A stretch of DNA of 64,000 nt, taken from assembly GCA_020632885.1 (NCBI GenBank), contig JACKEQ010000014.1:1-64000 (forward strand), given 5' to 3'. Source of the stretch: Alphaproteobacteria bacterium (GTDB taxonomy: Bacteria; Myxococcota_A; UBA796; GCA-2862545). The translations under genes were made by a program, and so were the position numbers. How positions within the stretch are numbered: the stretch's first letter is position 1; each line of letters opens with the position of its first letter. Shown here piece after piece: positions 26,071-33,958 of the stretch. A model generated the notes under the pieces. The model was not told the origin of the DNA. It saw only the letters and a list, made by a program, of their open reading frames with translations, and ran no database searches.

Positions 26071-26526
26071 ATGCTGACCCACGAGTACGAGACCGTCGTC
26101 ATCCTCCGGCCTGACCTCGACGACGCCGACACCAAGGACAACATCGACAAGCTCCAGGAGATCATCGTCGAGAACGAAGGGACGATGCTCCTTCGCGACG
26201 AGTGGGGCAAGCGCAAGCTCGCCTACCCGATCGCCAACCACCTGAAGGGCCACTACGTGCTCTTCAACTACCTCGGCCCCGCCCCGGCGATCGAGGAGAT
26301 CGAGCGTCGTATCCGGATCAACGACCGGATCATCCGCTTCATGACGGTGGTGCTCGAGAAGAACGTCGACATCCCGACCAAGCTCGCGAACGCCGAGGAG
26401 CTCCGTGCCCGCCGCGCCGAAGAGGCGCGCATCAAGGCCGAGCAGGAAGCCGAGCGTGCGGCGAACGAGGACGACCTCGACGACAACGACAACGACGACG
26501 ACGACGACAACGACAAGGAGGAGTGA
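26071..26526 (+). CDS. rpsF: 30S ribosomal protein S6 with acidic tail
   Basis: 151 aa from ATG 26071; upstream in-frame codons overlap pth and are not part of S6. The core (YETVVILRPDLDDADTKDNI, WGKRKLAYPI, VLFNYLG, RIRINDRIIRFMTVVLEK) is canonical. After about residue 100 there is a charged extension ending in an Asp/Asn-rich run (about 135-151), comparable with the Glu tail that RimK adds post-translationally in E. coli but encoded here. rplI follows after 3 nt; there is no rpsR or ssb between them. Confidence 0.95.
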   Translation: MLTHEYETVVILRPDLDDADTKDNIDKLQEIIVENEGTMLLRDEWGKRKLAYPIANHLKGHYVLFNYLGPAPAIEEIERRIRINDRIIRFMTVVLEKNVDIPTKLANAEELRARRAEEARIKAEQEAERAANEDDLDDNDNDDDDDNDKEE

Positions 26527-26529
26527 CCC

Positions 26530-26973
26530 ATGCGCGTCATCCTGAAGTCCGAGGTCTCCAACCTCGGTGACGCGGGCGACATCGTGAAGGTCGCCCCCGG
26601 TTACGGTCGGAACTTCCTGCTTCCGCGCGGTCTCGCCATCCCTGCCTCCGAGGGCAGCATGCGCGAGCTCGAGCACCAGAAGCGGGTCGCTGCGGCCATC
26701 AAGCGCAAGCAGCTCTCGGGTGCCCAGGCCCTCGCGGCCAAGCTCGAGAACAGCGCCGTCTCCATCCGCCGCGAGGCGGGCGAGGACGACAAGCTCTTCG
26801 GCTCGGTCACCAACCGCGACATCGCGGACGCCCTGGCCGCCGAGGGCATCGAGCTGGACCGTCGGTCCATCCTCGTCGACGAGCCCATCCGCGCCATCGG
26901 CCTGTTCACCGTGCCGATCCGCCTCCACCGCGAGGTGTCGGCGAGCGTCCGGGTCTACGTCATCCGCGCCTGA
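26530..26973 (+). CDS. rplI: 50S ribosomal protein L9
   Basis: 147 aa, normal length. The N-terminal rRNA-binding domain MRVILKSEVSNLGDAGDIV and GYGRNFLLPRGLA are canonical. A long connecting helix leads to the C-terminal domain (LFGSVTNRDIADAL). It is the last gene of the rpsF transcript; two strong hairpins follow. Confidence 0.96.
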   Translation: MRVILKSEVSNLGDAGDIVKVAPGYGRNFLLPRGLAIPASEGSMRELEHQKRVAAAIKRKQLSGAQALAAKLENSAVSIRREAGEDDKLFGSVTNRDIADALAAEGIELDRRSILVDEPIRAIGLFTVPIRLHREVSASVRVYVIRA

Positions 26974-26990
26974 TCGGCTCCTGACTCCCG

Positions 26991-27048
26991 CCCGACGGTC
27001 CGCCGTCGGGTTCCCGGGCCGCGCCATCCGCTGATGGTCGCGGCCCTT
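26991..27048 (+). terminator. Tandem hairpin terminator after rplI
   Basis: Two strong hairpins stand in a row: CCCGACGG-TCCG-CCGTCGGG (26991-27010), then GGGCCGCG-CCATC / GATGG-T-CGCGGCCC (27016-27046, loop CGCT), followed by TTCGTGT. They lie between rplI and dnaB and probably end or attenuate the ribosomal-protein transcript. Confidence 0.6.
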
Positions 27049-27074
27049 CGTGTCTCCACCACGGGCTCACGTCG

Positions 27075-28406
27075 ATGCGCGTCTACCCACAGGCCGTAGA
27101 AGCCGAGCGCGCCCTCCTGGGCGGGATGATCCTGAAGCCCGAGCGCATCCCGGAGCTCACGGGGCTCGGGCTGCGCGGCGACCACTTCCACCGCCCCGAG
27201 CACGCCAACCTGTTCCGCGTGCTCGTCGAGATGCACGGGCGCGCCGAGGCCATCGACCTGGTCACCGTGCCCGAGCGCATCGGGCGGGACGGCGAGCAGG
27301 ACAAGTACGGCGGCATCTCCTACGTGCTCGGCCTGCCGGACCAGATCCCGTCCACCACGAACCTCCCGCACTACGCGCGGGTGGTCATCGACAAGGCCCT
27401 GCTGCGCCAGCTGATCGACACCGCGGGCGAGGTGTCGGAGCGGGCCTATGCGCAGCCCGACGACGTCCACAACCTCATGGACCAGGCCGCCCGCGAGATC
27501 CTCTCGCTCGGATCGGGCATCGGCGTGGGCTCCTGGGAGCAGATCAGCCTCACGCTCGACAAGGCGGTCCAGGACCTCGACGAGCTCTCCAAGCAGGGCG
27601 GGGTCGTCGCGGGCTACACGACCGGCTTCGAGGACCTCGACAAGAAGCTCGCGGGCCTCCACAAGTCCGACCTCCTCATCCTCGCCGCACGACCCGCCAT
27701 GGGGAAGACCGCGCTGGCCCTCAACGTCGCGCAGAACGTGGCGCTCATGGAAGGTCGGGCCGTGGGCATCTTCAGCATGGAGATGAGCCGCGCTCAGCTC
27801 GTCACCCGCATGGTGTGCTGCCAGGGCATGGTGGACGGCAACAAGGTGCGCACCGGCAAGCTCGACACCGACGACTGGGCGCGCTTCCTGGACGCCACGG
27901 ACGCCCTGCGCGCCGCGCGCGTGTTCATCGACGACACCCCCGGGCTCTCGATCACCGACGTGCGCAGCCGCGCCAAGCGCCTGAAGGCCGAGCAGGACGA
28001 CCTCGGGCTCATCGTGATCGACTACCTCCAGCTCATGTCGGGTGACGACAAGCGCGCGCCCCGCGAGCAGCAGATCTCCGCCATCAGCCGTGGGCTGAAG
28101 GCGCTGGCCAAGGACGTGGACGTCCCTGTCATCGCGCTCTCGCAGCTCAACCGCGGCGTGGAGCAGCGCGCCGAGAAGCGGCCGATGGTCAGCGACCTCC
28201 GCGAGTCCGGCGCCATCGAGCAGGACGCCGACATCATCCTGTTCATCTACCGCGACGAGTACTACAACCCGGACTCGACCGACAAGGGCCTCGCCGAGGT
28301 CATCATCGCGAAGCAGCGAAGTGGCCCGACAGGCACGTGCAAGCTGGTCTTCCGCGGAGAGTTCACGCGGTTCGACAACTACGCCGACGACGACCTCCTG
28401 TTCTGA
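27075..28406 (+). CDS. dnaB: Replicative DNA helicase DnaB
   Basis: 443 aa, typical length. It is the hexameric 5'-3' helicase at the replication fork. The N-terminal DnaB domain (EAERALLGGMI) and RecA-like domain are intact: Walker A AARPAMGKTAL (about 205-215), Walker B LIVIDYLQLM, the arginine-finger region and the C-terminal motif RESGAIEQDADIILFIYR. No intein interrupts the Walker regions. rpsF-rplI-dnaB is a widely conserved order. Confidence 0.97.
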   Translation: MRVYPQAVEAERALLGGMILKPERIPELTGLGLRGDHFHRPEHANLFRVLVEMHGRAEAIDLVTVPERIGRDGEQDKYGGISYVLGLPDQIPSTTNLPHYARVVIDKALLRQLIDTAGEVSERAYAQPDDVHNLMDQAAREILSLGSGIGVGSWEQISLTLDKAVQDLDELSKQGGVVAGYTTGFEDLDKKLAGLHKSDLLILAARPAMGKTALALNVAQNVALMEGRAVGIFSMEMSRAQLVTRMVCCQGMVDGNKVRTGKLDTDDWARFLDATDALRAARVFIDDTPGLSITDVRSRAKRLKAEQDDLGLIVIDYLQLMSGDDKRAPREQQISAISRGLKALAKDVDVPVIALSQLNRGVEQRAEKRPMVSDLRESGAIEQDADIILFIYRDEYYNPDSTDKGLAEVIIAKQRSGPTGTCKLVFRGEFTRFDNYADDDLLF

Positions 28407-28486
28407 CCGGGTTCCGGCCTCCCGCCCCACCCCACAGCCACTCGGAGGCGGGCTGCGATCCCGGTTCGGGTTGGAAACACGACGCG

Positions 28487-28517
28487 CGTGGAGGGGTGCT
28501 TGACCCCACGCCCACGG
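28487..28517 (+). terminator. Imperfect hairpin after dnaB
   Basis: GCGT-gga-GGGGT / ACCCC-ACGC can pair around a GCTTG loop with a 3-nt bulge. No T-run follows. It overlaps the -35 of the candidate promoter for the FHA gene. Confidence 0.3.
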
Positions 28518-28528
28518 TTCGGTAGTCA
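28500..28528 (+). promoter_or_regulatory. Candidate promoter for the FHA/two-component operon
   Basis: TTGACC (28500-28505), 17-nt spacer, TAGTCA (28523-28528). The start codon at 28606 would lie about 70 nt downstream of the transcription start. Confidence 0.35.
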
Positions 28529-28605
28529 TTGTCTCCCAGCGGTCCCGCCCCCTCCTCCATCGGGGGTATCCTGAACCCGAGATCGCACTGTGAGGGTGGA
28601 TGTCC

Positions 28606-29685
28606 ATGGACAAGGCAGAGCTGCTGTCGACGTTCCGAGATCACGTGGAGCAGTTCGATCGCTTTCAGAGCTTCATCGACAAGGCCAAGCAGTCCGGTGG
28701 GAAGTTCGCTGCCGCCGTCGTCGAGAAGGTCATCCAGGACAACGAGGGGAAGTGCATCGAGCTCGTCGCCGAGATCATGCCCCTCATGTCCCAGATGGAG
28801 GCGGTGATCGCAGGCCTGGCGGACGAGAAGCAGGCGATCATCGACGGCCGCCAGGACTCCGAGTTCAAGCTCCAGGAGCTCGAGCTGCGCCGCGAGATCG
28901 GCGACCTGTCCGAGCCCGAGTTCGAGAAGGAGGCGGCCGAGTTCAAGGCGGTCGTCGACAGCACCGACGCGAAGGTCTCCGAGCTCGAGATGGAGGGCGA
29001 GGAGTTCATCGACCTGATGGAGCGTTGGCGGAACCTCGCGGAGCGTTCCGGGGTCCTCGACGAAGCGTCCGCCGCACCTCCACCCGCGCGGCCCCAGCCC
29101 CCGGCGCGCCAGCAGCCCCGCGCCCCCGAGCCCAAGCGGTCCGAGCGGCCGGCCCCCGAGCGTCAGGTTCGCGCTCCGGTGCCGGAGCCCGAGCCCGAGC
29201 CGGAGCCCGAGCCCGATCCCCTCGACGACCTCGTGGACGACCCGGTCCTCGACCTCGGCGACGCACCCGAGGCCGACGGCGTGTTCGACGACGACGGTGT
29301 CGGCTTCGAGCTCGGCGACCTCGACATCCTGGGCGACGACGACGACCTCGACCTCGACGGCGGCAACGACGAGGCGGCCAACGAGAGCCGTCGCTCCGTG
29401 CTCCTCTACCAGGAGGGCACCGCCGAGGAGCAGATCTACCCGTTCAACGGCGAGGTGATGAGCCTCGGCCGTGGGCGCGACAACGACGTCCAGGTCAAGA
29501 ACGACAGCAAGGTCTCGCGCTACCACTGCAAGCTCTACCGCCGTGGGCCCAACTTCTACATCGAGGACAACAAGTCCGCGAACGGCACGCTCGTCAACGG
29601 CGAGCTCATCACCGAGCGCCGGCTGTTCGGCGGTGAGGAGGTCATCATCGGCGAGACCTTCTTCCGCTTCCGCATCCTCGATTGA
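28606..29685 (+). CDS. FHA-domain protein with N-terminal coiled coil
   Basis: 359 aa. ATG 28606 is preferred over ATG 28600 because AGGG lies 9 nt before it. Residues 1-150 are a charged coiled coil (EFKLQELELRREIGDLSEPE). A Pro/Arg-rich and then PEPEPE and Asp-rich linker covers about 160-265. A C-terminal forkhead-associated domain (about 275-359) carries the phosphothreonine-binding residues in LGRGRDNDVQV, SRYHCKL and SANGTLVNGE. The protein probably recognises a phosphorylated partner; two Ser/Thr kinases are encoded elsewhere in the window. Its stop overlaps the TTG start of the DHp-only gene, so it is coupled to a two-component pair. Confidence 0.85.
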   Translation: MDKAELLSTFRDHVEQFDRFQSFIDKAKQSGGKFAAAVVEKVIQDNEGKCIELVAEIMPLMSQMEAVIAGLADEKQAIIDGRQDSEFKLQELELRREIGDLSEPEFEKEAAEFKAVVDSTDAKVSELEMEGEEFIDLMERWRNLAERSGVLDEASAAPPPARPQPPARQQPRAPEPKRSERPAPERQVRAPVPEPEPEPEPEPDPLDDLVDDPVLDLGDAPEADGVFDDDGVGFELGDLDILGDDDDLDLDGGNDEAANESRRSVLLYQEGTAEEQIYPFNGEVMSLGRGRDNDVQVKNDSKVSRYHCKLYRRGPNFYIEDNKSANGTLVNGELITERRLFGGEEVIIGETFFRFRILD

Positions 29686-29933
29686 GCGACGGCAACGGGA
29701 GCGCGGAGACCCGCCGCACCCTCCGTCAGCTCATCGTGCACGACCTGCGCAGCCCGCTCGCCGTCGTGCTCGGCCAATGCGACCTGCTCGCCATGCGTGG
29801 CAACCTCAGCTCCGCCGACGCCGCATCGGTCGAGGCCATCGCGCGCGCCGCCCGCACGGTGCTCGAGCTCGTCGATCGGGCGGGAGACATGCTGCCCAAG
29901 ACGGAGGGTGCGACCCCTTCCTCCCGGAATTGA
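29682..29933 (+). CDS. Stand-alone histidine-kinase dimerisation (HisKA/DHp) domain
   Basis: 83 aa from a TTG that overlaps the FHA stop. The sequence is almost entirely a HisKA domain: H-box VHDLRSPLAVVLGQ with phospho-acceptor H20, then a second helix (AASVEAIARAARTVLELV). A stop follows, with no room for a catalytic ATPase domain; the next gene starts 15 nt later. It could be a phosphorelay intermediate, a dimerisation regulator of another kinase, or a remnant. Intact length, frame and coupling argue against simple decay. The neighbouring receiver domain is the obvious partner. Confidence 0.7.
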   Translation: MSDGNGSAETRRTLRQLIVHDLRSPLAVVLGQCDLLAMRGNLSSADAASVEAIARAARTVLELVDRAGDMLPKTEGATPSSRN

Positions 29934-29948
29934 TCTAAGCTTCTTCCA

Positions 29949-30554
29949 ATGGCGCGAAAGCGGGACGACCACGAGACGGCCACCTACTACACGACCTTCC
30001 AGGTCGCGAAGTTCCTCGGGGTGTCGCTCCCGACGGTGGTGAACTGGATCGAGGCGGACCGACTGGACGCCCACCGCACGCCCGGGGGCCACCGGCGCAT
30101 CGCCCACAACGAGCTCGTGGCGTTCGCCAAGCGCAACGCCTACCCGCTCTCCCGGGAGTTCCTCGACGCGCACGCCGCGAACAAGGTGCTCGTGGTCGAC
30201 GACGAGCGCGACTTCGCCGAGCTGGTCCGCGAGTACCTCGAGCTCAAGGCCGGCTACACCGTGGAGATCGCGCACTCGGGCTTCCACGCGGGCTTCGCGG
30301 TGGCCCGCTTCAAGCCGGACCTCATCCTGATGGACATCATGATGCCGGACATGGACGGCTTCCAGGTCCTCGAGCTGCTCCGGAGCGACGTGGAGACCCG
30401 CCACATCCCGGTCATCGCCTGCACGGCCTACCGCGACCCCGAGGTGGAGGCGCGCATCCAGGAGCTCGGGTTCGACGGCTTCATCGAGAAGCCCCTGCGC
30501 CTCGACGCGCTGGTCGAGATGATCCGCGACCACATGGACCTGCGCGACCTCTAG
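29949..30554 (+). CDS. Response regulator with N-terminal MerR/BldC-type HTH
   Basis: 201 aa. Residues 12-65 form an excisionase/BldC-like helix-turn-helix (TTFQVAKFLGVSLPTVVNWI, then RTPGGHRRI). Residues about 78-198 are a receiver domain with acidic pocket DDE (84-86), phospho-acceptor D129 in LILMDIMMPDMDG, Thr/Ala switch ACTAY and Lys in FIEKPL. The domain order, DNA-binding first and receiver second, is the reverse of OmpR and NarL types. It is probably activated through the adjacent DHp-only protein or an orphan kinase. It ends one base before the convergent xdhC-like gene. Confidence 0.85.
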   Translation: MARKRDDHETATYYTTFQVAKFLGVSLPTVVNWIEADRLDAHRTPGGHRRIAHNELVAFAKRNAYPLSREFLDAHAANKVLVVDDERDFAELVREYLELKAGYTVEIAHSGFHAGFAVARFKPDLILMDIMMPDMDGFQVLELLRSDVETRHIPVIACTAYRDPEVEARIQELGFDGFIEKPLRLDALVEMIRDHMDLRDL

Positions 30555-31334
30555 CTACCCGGCCAGCGGGCGCCCGCTCCCCTCGCCTCCCCTGCGGTGC
30601 CAGACCACCTCGCTCGCGATGGACACGGCGATCTCGGCGGGCGTCTCGCTGCGAAGGTCGAGCCCTACCGGGGCCCGCAGCGACGCCACCGTCACCTCGT
30701 CCAGCCCGGCCGCCCGCAGCCGCACCCTGAACTTCGCGACCTTCGCCCGGCTGCCGATCATGCCCACCCACGCGTTCCGGAGCGGGAGCAGGCTCCTGCA
30801 CAGGTCGAGGTCCAGCGCGTGGTCGTGGGTGACCACCAGCACGTACCGCGTGGGGTCGCCCGTCAGACCCTCCGCGAACGCGCGCGGGTCGTCCAGCACC
30901 CGGGCACACGCGAAGCGGTCCGGGGTGTTCAGCTCGTCCCGGTCGTCCACGACGGTCACCCGGAAGCCCAGCGCCGTGAGCATCGGGACCACGGCATGGG
31001 CCACGTGACCCGCACCGAACACGACCAGCGGGGGCTCCGGGAAGACGGGGTCCACGTGCACGGCCATCAACCCTCCACAACACATCCCGAGATCCCGGGT
31101 GAGGTTCGCCTCGAACCGCGCAGGACGGCCTGTCCGCAGGGCCTCCCGCGCCAGCGCGACGACCCGGTGCTCGACCTCGCCGCCGCCGATGGTGCCGACG
31201 ATCGAGCCGTCCGCGAGCACCGCCATGCGCGCTCCCGACGACCTGGGCGTGCTCCCGCCCACGTGCGTCACGAACACCAGCGCCACGGGCCTGCCCGCCT
31301 CCAGCTCCCGTGCTGCCGCCACCACCTCACGCAT
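30555..31334 (-). CDS. XdhC/CoxI-family protein
   Basis: 259 aa from ATG 31334; a longer frame upstream runs antisense to a real gene and is rejected. The N-terminal XdhC domain has FVTHVGGSTPRSSGARMAV and IGGGEVEH, with a conserved CCGG (LGMCCGGLM). The C-terminal Rossmann domain has VVFGAGHVAHAV, VTHDHALDL and GMIGSRAK. Such proteins bind, sulfurate and insert molybdenum cofactor into xanthine-dehydrogenase-type enzymes. No molybdo-hydroxylase genes are adjacent, so the client must lie elsewhere. Confidence 0.9.
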   Translation of the reverse strand: MREVVAAARELEAGRPVALVFVTHVGGSTPRSSGARMAVLADGSIVGTIGGGEVEHRVVALAREALRTGRPARFEANLTRDLGMCCGGLMAVHVDPVFPEPPLVVFGAGHVAHAVVPMLTALGFRVTVVDDRDELNTPDRFACARVLDDPRAFAEGLTGDPTRYVLVVTHDHALDLDLCRSLLPLRNAWVGMIGSRAKVAKFRVRLRAAGLDEVTVASLRAPVGLDLRSETPAEIAVSIASEVVWHRRGGEGSGRPLAG

Positions 31335-31406
31335 CCGAGCCTCTAACCGCCCGAGGGTGCCCCGGGACTTCCGGTGGCCCTCCGACCCGTCCGGATAGCA
31401 GGGGGC

Positions 31407-33110
31407 ATGCTCGTCGCCCTCCTGCTGCAAGCCGTCGCCGGCATCGGGGAAGACGGCTCGCGCTGGCGGGCCGTCGGCCCCGACGTGCCCATGGTGTCGG
31501 TGGCCATCGCGCCCGCCCGGCCCCTCTGGCAGGCCGCCGCAGAGGCTTCGGGGGCCGTGTGGGTCACCGTCGACGGTGGCGTGAGCTGGCGGCGCGCGCT
31601 CCCTCCGCTGGACGCCGGCCCACGCGCCGCCGGGGAGGACGCATCCCCCGAGAGCCTCATCGAGGCAGCCCTGTCGGACGTCGACCTCGAGGCCATCGGC
31701 GACGTCGAGGCGTACGAGGACGGCACCTCCGAGGCGATGGAGGACGCCGCCGCCCGCCTGCAGGACGTGCTGGACGCCCTGGAGGACCTGCAGGAGGCCG
31801 ACCGTCCGGACCTCCCCGTGGGTCCCACCGCCGTGCGCTACCTGGACGAAGACCTGTACGCCGCGCGTCCCGACGGGCTCTGGCTCTCCGACGACGCCGG
31901 GGTCTCCTGGCGGCGCGTGCTGGACACACCCACCACGGACGTCGTGCAGACCGAGCTCGGCAGGGTGGCCGCGACGGACGACGGTGCGAGGGTCTCGGGC
32001 GACGGGCGCACCTGGCAGGACCCCGTGGACGGCAGCGAGGGTGTGGCCCTGGGCGACCTGCTCGGGTTCGCGGACGGGTCGGTGCTGGCGGCGGGTCCCG
32101 AGGGTCTCTGGCAGTCGGACGGCTTCACCTGGGTGCTCCGCGCTCCCCTGCCGGCCCGAACGGTCTTCGTGCACGCCGACCCCACGGGCACGTCCGCCGT
32201 GGTCCTGCTCGGCACGGCCGACGGCCCCGAGGTCTCCGCGGACGGGCGCGCCTTCGCACCGGCCAGCACGCTGCCGATCCCCGACGTGGCCGACGTGCTG
32301 CCCCTCTCCACGGGCCACTGGCTGCTCGCGTCCGCCGATGGCGTCTGGCAGACCCTCGACTGGGGGGCCACGTACACGCCGCTGAGCCGCGGGCTCGGGG
32401 GCCCCATCGTCCATGCCCTGGCGGGTGCGGGCGACCTCGTGCTCGCGGCCACCCCGTACGGACTGCACGAGCTCCGTCCCCCCGTGAGCGCGAGCGACGT
32501 CCAGACCGTCGCCGCCGCCCTCCGGGACGACGCGGCGGGCTTCCTCGCCACGGGCGACCTCGTCGCATCTGCCACGGGCAGGCCGGGTGTGCGCGTCCCG
32601 GTCCACGCGCGCGGTTCACGGTGGCTCCCCCAGATCACGCTGGGCGGTCGGCACACCCGGTCGGACGCCAACCTCTACGACTCCGGGGTCGACGCGGAGG
32701 ACCCCGTGCTCGACCAGTCCGCCGGCACGCTCCGCCGCTTCCGCGGTCACTGGCAGGTCGGGGTCGAGCTGCGTTGGTCGCCGGTCCAGCAGCGCCAGAG
32801 CGCCTTCAACAGCGCCTACGGCGACGTGGCCAGCGCGGACCTCGGGCTCGATCTGTCCGTCCTGGACGACCTCGGCGGCCCGTCCCGCACCTCGGCGTAC
32901 GCCGGCGAGCTCACCGAGCGGATCGTCGCCCTCGTCGAGGCGCGATCCGAAGCCGTGCAGCGACGCGCGGAGATCGCGGGCCGCCCACTGCTCGAGACCG
33001 TGCTCGTCGAGCTCCGCGTGCAGGAGATCGAAGGCGAGCTCGACGCACTCACCGATGGAGGGGTATCGGGGTGGCGCCAGGCCACCCCAGCCCCGAAGGA
33101 GAAGCCATGA
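31407..33110 (+). CDS. Exported BNR/YCF48-like beta-propeller protein
   Basis: 567 aa from ATG 31407, which gives a short signal (MLVALLLQAVAG) without basic residues; GTG 31374 is an alternative. Repeats with W.S.DGG.SW / G.WQS-type motifs (VWVTVDGGVSWRRA, LWLSDDAGVSWRRVL, VWQTLDWGATYTPL) indicate a sortilin/YCF48-like propeller with an acidic helical insert at about 75-140. The last 150 or so residues share a pattern with the next gene product (see findings). Coupled to that gene by ATGA overlap. The function is unknown; an envelope location is likely. Confidence 0.65.
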   Translation: MLVALLLQAVAGIGEDGSRWRAVGPDVPMVSVAIAPARPLWQAAAEASGAVWVTVDGGVSWRRALPPLDAGPRAAGEDASPESLIEAALSDVDLEAIGDVEAYEDGTSEAMEDAAARLQDVLDALEDLQEADRPDLPVGPTAVRYLDEDLYAARPDGLWLSDDAGVSWRRVLDTPTTDVVQTELGRVAATDDGARVSGDGRTWQDPVDGSEGVALGDLLGFADGSVLAAGPEGLWQSDGFTWVLRAPLPARTVFVHADPTGTSAVVLLGTADGPEVSADGRAFAPASTLPIPDVADVLPLSTGHWLLASADGVWQTLDWGATYTPLSRGLGGPIVHALAGAGDLVLAATPYGLHELRPPVSASDVQTVAAALRDDAAGFLATGDLVASATGRPGVRVPVHARGSRWLPQITLGGRHTRSDANLYDSGVDAEDPVLDQSAGTLRRFRGHWQVGVELRWSPVQQRQSAFNSAYGDVASADLGLDLSVLDDLGGPSRTSAYAGELTERIVALVEARSEAVQRRAEIAGRPLLETVLVELRVQEIEGELDALTDGGVSGWRQATPAPKEKP

Positions 33111-33946
33111 TCACGTTCCTCCTCTGGCTGGCCGGCGCGGCGTTCGCCGCAGAGCCCCCGCCCGCCGGGCTGAACCGCGCCACGGTCGACCAGCTCGCCC
33201 GCCTGGACGGGGTGGGTCCGGAGCTGGCCCGCGACGTCGTGGCCCTCCGCACGGCCCGGGGTCACCTCGGCTCGGTCGAGGAGCTCCGCATCCTCCCCGG
33301 CATGACCGAGGCCGCCCTCGACACCCTGCGCCGCGAGGTCCCGGTGGAGGTCGAGCTGCCGATGGGCACGTCCGCCCGCTTCGACACGCCCGGCGCCGTG
33401 CTCGCCCACTTCTCCACCGAGCCCACCGTGCAGCAGGCCCAGGCCTGGGCGAGCGCGTACGCCGAGGCCGACCCCGAGTCCGTCCGCCGTTGGATGCGGT
33501 CCGCAAAGCGCTTCGCCGCTCTGCCCACCCTCTGGGTGCGCTACCGGCTCACCAACGACTTCGACCAGGACTACCAGTACTTCGCGACGGACGGGGTCAT
33601 CGACCAGGACGGCGAGCAGCTCTTCAACGTGCTCGACGACGCCGGGGCCGCCCAGGAGGCCCAGTACATGGTGCAGGCGCGCTGGGACCTCGACAAGCTC
33701 GTCATGTCCAGCGAGCGCATCCGGGTGCTCTCCGAGACCCAGGACCTCGTGAAGCTCCGCGACAAGACCCTCACCGAGGTCAACCGCCTCTACTTCGAGC
33801 GCCGTCGCGTGCAGGTCGAGATGCTCCTCGCACCCAAGCTCGACACCCTCGGCCAGGTGAAGGACGAGCTCCGCGTCATGGAGCTCACCGCCAACCTCGA
33901 TGCCCTCACCGGAGGTCGGTTCTCGGCCGCCCTCACGCCCCGCTGA
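33107..33946 (+). CDS. Exported ComEA-like helix-hairpin-helix protein with conserved C-terminal region
   Basis: 279 aa with a cleavable-looking signal (MITFLLWLAGAAFAAEP, no basic residues). Residues about 20-75 form a ComEA-type helix-hairpin-helix (LNRATVDQLARLDGVGPELA, then LRILPGMTEAALDTLR), a fold that binds DNA in periplasmic competence proteins. Residues about 120-279 are helical and resemble the end of the preceding gene product. ATG overlaps the preceding stop by 4 nt. A periplasmic DNA-binding role is possible, but the HHH alone does not prove it. Confidence 0.7.
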   Translation: MITFLLWLAGAAFAAEPPPAGLNRATVDQLARLDGVGPELARDVVALRTARGHLGSVEELRILPGMTEAALDTLRREVPVEVELPMGTSARFDTPGAVLAHFSTEPTVQQAQAWASAYAEADPESVRRWMRSAKRFAALPTLWVRYRLTNDFDQDYQYFATDGVIDQDGEQLFNVLDDAGAAQEAQYMVQARWDLDKLVMSSERIRVLSETQDLVKLRDKTLTEVNRLYFERRRVQVEMLLAPKLDTLGQVKDELRVMELTANLDALTGGRFSAALTPR

Positions 33947-33958
33947 CCCGGAGACCCC

